NCBI RefSeq assembly: GCF_040493455.1
Contig: NZ_JANFDA010000007.1
Coordinates: 109,538-173,537, forward strand
Origin: Microcosmobacter sp040493455
Lineage (GTDB): Bacteria; Bacteroidota; Bacteroidia; Flavobacteriales; Flavobacteriaceae
Length of the DNA stretch: 64,000 nt
Direction: 5' to 3'
How positions within the stretch are numbered: position 1 is the stretch's first letter; the number at the start of each line of letters is the position of its first letter. The notes under the pieces were generated by a model that worked only from the letters and a program-made list of their open reading frames with translations, searched no databases and had not been told where the DNA came from. Position numbers and translations under genes: made by a program. Of this stretch, positions 61,513 through 64,000 are shown piece after piece.

Positions 61513-61520
61513 CAAATATA
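61513..61520 (-). promoter_or_regulatory. Putative -7 element for the dehydrogenase-nhaD unit
   Basis: Minus-strand TATATTTG lies 30 nt upstream of the dehydrogenase start (61483). The -33 TTG is not clear. Confidence 0.4.
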
Positions 61521-61558
61521 AAAAACTCTGATAGGCTAAAGTTAAATTTACGATATTT

Positions 61559-62620
61559 TTAAGGTTGAAATATTACACCTGTACTATGGTCGTGTTTTGC
61601 GCCAGTTACACTACTCAAACAATTGGTTTCATTTCGCAATTTTAACACACCCAATAAACCAAAAATCAGAGCTTCTTTATATTCTACTATAGATTTATCT
61701 GGAATACTAATTTCTGAACTTGAAAGTGTTTCTATTCTGCGAATTAAAAACTCATTGTAAGCGCCTCCTCCAGTTATTAATACTTTTTTATTGTCTTCAA
61801 TAACATTTGAAATCTGATAAGCAATATGTTCCACAAAAGTTCTCAGTATATCTTTTACAGATAATTCATAGGAATTCGTAATTGGAAAAATATAATCTGT
61901 AACCCACTCTAGTCCTAATGATTTCGGGAAAGATTCCTTGTAAAACTCTAGTGCATTCAATTGATTGAGTAGTTGTTCATTTATCTCTCCAGACGAGGCT
62001 AAGCTACCTTTGTCATCATATTCTAGCCCAATTTGCTTTGTGTAATGATTCATTACAATATTTACAGGACAGATGTCATAAGCAATTCTATCTCTTCCTC
62101 TTTTAGTTGAAATGTTGGCAAATCCTCCTAAATTTAAACAGTAGTCGTGATCCGAAAACAACAATTCGTCTCCTATTGGAACCAAAGGCGCTCCCTGACC
62201 TCCTAATTTTACATCTTGTACTCTAAAATCGCACACAACTGTCTGTTTTAATTGGTCAGCTAAATTGGATAAGTTTCCAATCTGATAGGTAAATCCTTGC
62301 TCTGGGGTATGTAATGCTGTATGACCATGTGAGCATATCGCATCTATATTAGTAAGGTCATGTTTATTTATGAACGCATTAATAGTATTAGCGAGTAAAA
62401 GCGTGTAGTTATTATCTAAGACCTCTAATTCATCTTTTGATAAAAAAATGAGTTTCTCAAGATCTTCTTTCCATTGAGAATCATAGGATATGGTTTCGCT
62501 TTTTTGAATATCAAAAAACCAGTTTTGTTCTGTTTTAGTGAAAATTATATAAGCAAGGTCAATACCATCTAGAGAAGTACCAGACATAACACCTATAACC
62601 TTGTACACAGAATTTAGCAT
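61559..62620 (-). CDS. anmK: Anhydro-N-acetylmuramic acid kinase
   Basis: Recycles cell-wall anhydro-MurNAc to MurNAc-6-phosphate. The 353-aa length matches the family. Motifs are VIGVMSGTSLDGIDLAYI at residues 9-26 (phosphate and sugar binding), ICSHGHTALH near 96, VVCDFRVQDVKLGGQGAPLVPIGDE near 127, and VLITGGGAYNEFLIRRI near 280. It is divergent from the acyl-CoA dehydrogenase gene, with about 93 nt between starts. Confidence 0.94.
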   Translation of the reverse strand: MLNSVYKVIGVMSGTSLDGIDLAYIIFTKTEQNWFFDIQKSETISYDSQWKEDLEKLIFLSKDELEVLDNNYTLLLANTINAFINKHDLTNIDAICSHGHTALHTPEQGFTYQIGNLSNLADQLKQTVVCDFRVQDVKLGGQGAPLVPIGDELLFSDHDYCLNLGGFANISTKRGRDRIAYDICPVNIVMNHYTKQIGLEYDDKGSLASSGEINEQLLNQLNALEFYKESFPKSLGLEWVTDYIFPITNSYELSVKDILRTFVEHIAYQISNVIEDNKKVLITGGGAYNEFLIRRIETLSSSEISIPDKSIVEYKEALIFGLLGVLKLRNETNCLSSVTGAKHDHSTGVIFQP

Positions 62621-62644
62621 ATTCTGTAAAATTAGTTAATCCTG

Positions 62645-62675
62645 TTGAAAAAATCCCAACAAAGGCGTATCTTTG
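62645..62675 (+). promoter_or_regulatory. Promoter for the acyl-CoA dehydrogenase
   Basis: TTG at 62645-62647, 20 nt, then TATCTTTG at 62668-62675. Both boxes match the consensus, with a short leader of about 30 nt. Confidence 0.65.
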
Positions 62676-62713
62676 AGCCTCTTTTTTAACAAATCAACAA
62701 TTAATAAAACCAT

Positions 62714-63856
62714 ATGGATTTTACACTAACTGAAGAACATATTATGATTCGCGATGCAGCGCGAGATTTTGCAAGAACAGAACTTCTTCCAGGAGTTATA
62801 GAACGCGATGATAAACAATCTTTCCCAGATGAATTGGTGAGAAAAATGGGAGAGCTAGGATTTATGGGAATAATGGTAGATCCAAAATATGGTGGAAGTG
62901 GTATGGATGCGATATCCTATGTTCTTATTATGGAAGAACTTTCTAAGATAGACGCCTCTGCATCTGTTATGGTTTCAGTAAATAACTCCCTGGTTTGCTA
63001 TGGTTTAGAAGCTTTTGGTTCTGAAGAGCAAAAACAAAAATATCTAACAAAATTAGCTACTGGAGAATTCATTGGAGCGTTTTGTTTGAGTGAACCTGAA
63101 GCTGGTAGTGATGCAACATCACAGAGAACTACAGCCATTGATATGGGTGATCATTACTTACTTAATGGTACTAAGAACTGGATTACTAATGGTGGTCGTA
63201 GTGATGTATATCTAGTAATAGCCCAAACTGATAAAGAAAAAGGGCATAGAGGAATTAATGCTTTTATTGTTGAAAAAGGTATGCCAGGATTTGATATTGG
63301 TCCAAAAGAAGATAAGCTTGGAATCAGAGGAAGTGATACACATACACTTCAATTCAATGATGTGAAAGTTCCTAAAGAAAATAGGATTGGAGACGATGGA
63401 TTTGGATTCAAATTCGCTATGAAGACTTTATCTGGAGGTAGAATTGGTATTGCAGCTCAAGCTCTTGGTATTGCTTCTGGTGCTTATGAATTAGCTCTAA
63501 AATATTCTAAAGAACGTAAAGCCTTTGGCACAGAAATTTGCAACCACCAGGCAATTGCCTTTAAGTTAGCAGATATGGTAACAGAAATTGAAGCTGCCAG
63601 AATGTTAGTTATGAAAGCTGCTTGGGATAAAGATCAAGGCAACAACTATGATATGTCTAGTGCCATGGCAAAATTATATGCAAGTAAAGTTGCTATGGAA
63701 CAAACTGTAGAAGCCGTTCAAATTCACGGCGGTAATGGTTTTGTAAAAGAATATCATGTTGAACGTTTAATGCGTGATGCTAAGATTACTCAGATTTATG
63801 AAGGAACAACTGAAATCCAGAAAATTGTAATCTCTAGGGGTGTGATTAAAGGTTAG
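62714..63856 (+). CDS. Acyl-CoA dehydrogenase
   Basis: FAD-dependent alpha,beta-dehydrogenation of acyl-CoA. It is 380 aa, the family norm, with full domain order: N-terminal helical domain (FTLTEEHIMIRDAARDFA), the middle beta domain (CLSEPEAGSDATSQRTTA near 133-150 and NGTKNWITNGG near 159-169), and the C-terminal helical domain with MAKLYASKVAMEQTVEAVQIHGGNGFVKEYHVERLMRDAKITQIYEGTTEIQK. The catalytic Glu is the one in YEGTTEIQ, as in short/medium-chain enzymes. Chain-length preference is not readable. A terminator follows. Confidence 0.95.
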   Translation: MDFTLTEEHIMIRDAARDFARTELLPGVIERDDKQSFPDELVRKMGELGFMGIMVDPKYGGSGMDAISYVLIMEELSKIDASASVMVSVNNSLVCYGLEAFGSEEQKQKYLTKLATGEFIGAFCLSEPEAGSDATSQRTTAIDMGDHYLLNGTKNWITNGGRSDVYLVIAQTDKEKGHRGINAFIVEKGMPGFDIGPKEDKLGIRGSDTHTLQFNDVKVPKENRIGDDGFGFKFAMKTLSGGRIGIAAQALGIASGAYELALKYSKERKAFGTEICNHQAIAFKLADMVTEIEAARMLVMKAAWDKDQGNNYDMSSAMAKLYASKVAMEQTVEAVQIHGGNGFVKEYHVERLMRDAKITQIYEGTTEIQKIVISRGVIKG

Positions 63857-63882
63857 TTAATTTAATTTTTCTCATTATATAT

Positions 63883-63909
63883 AAAAGCCTGGCATATTGC
63901 CGGGCTTTT
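63883..63909 (+). terminator. Terminator after the acyl-CoA dehydrogenase
   Basis: An 11-bp stem AAAAGCCTGGC / GCCGGGCTTTT (one G-T pair), with 5-nt loop ATATT. The stretch after it to the window end is A/T-rich, and I see no gene there. Confidence 0.88.
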
Positions 63910-64000
63910 ATATGTTTCTACCACATATATTACAGTATATAGTTATCAAATAAAAAACTCATTATATTATTATATACAAAAAGCAAAAAACCCTTACTAT

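Noticed and set aside
1..64000. CRISPR arrays, insertion sequences, integrases and rRNA operons
   Set aside because: No regularly spaced repeats, transposase or integrase motifs, or rRNA-like sequence were seen.

Overview
The window reads as chromosomal DNA of a marine-type Flavobacteriaceae bacterium (Bacteroidota). The evidence is low G+C content, many TAnnTTTG-type -7 promoter elements, a short primary sigma factor of 287 aa, PorT and type IX secretion (T9SS) C-terminal sorting domains, a lipoprotein TamA (TamL), and flavobacterial housekeeping synteny (ubiE-porT; SpoU methylase, tamL, fbaA, accD; rpsO, pnp, rpoD, rpe). Genus cannot be fixed from sequence reading alone; a Winogradskyella/Psychroserpens-like organism is a guess.

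Layout. 1-3438: left-edge small genes and a TrkH/TrkA potassium uptake pair. 3592-19082: housekeeping block with menaquinone methylase, PorT, RNA methylase, TamL, aldolase, AccD, S15, PNPase, primary sigma and Rpe. Inside it lies a small accessory island (14348-17265) with two paralogous putative lipoproteins, an NGI-repeat surface protein and a divergent HTH-like protein. 19096-39804: a 16-gene exopolysaccharide or capsule cluster, all on the minus strand: flippase, glycosyltransferases, AsnB, a formyltransferase-like fusion, polymerase, acyltransferases, bi-domain oxidoreductase, WecG/WecB/WecA-like enzymes, then Wza and Wzc at the distal end. 40325-51308: three giant tandem T9SS-secreted proteins; the third looks like the first half of protein 1 joined to nearly all of mature protein 2.

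51346-53759 is the most unusual part: a promoter, a 53-aa peptide with a Tat-like or signal-peptide-like leader and a 12-residue Pro/Gly tail, a protein combining a PqqD-like (RRE-like) N-terminus with an HPr-kinase-like P-loop domain, and a family-5-type nucleotidyltransferase. It looks like a compact peptide-modification (RiPP-like) cassette without cyclase, protease or transporter. I do not recognise it as a described system.

53874-64000: an outer membrane protein, an M90 (MtfA-like) peptidase, two tRNA-Val genes with different anticodons, an exbB-exbD-tonB-folC operon, a glutamate/leucine-type dehydrogenase with NhaD, AnmK, and an acyl-CoA dehydrogenase. I found no insertion sequences, CRISPR arrays, rRNA genes or prophage genes. 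Promoter calls are by eye against the Bacteroidota consensus (TTG, about 17-23 nt, TAnnTTTG) and are predictions.
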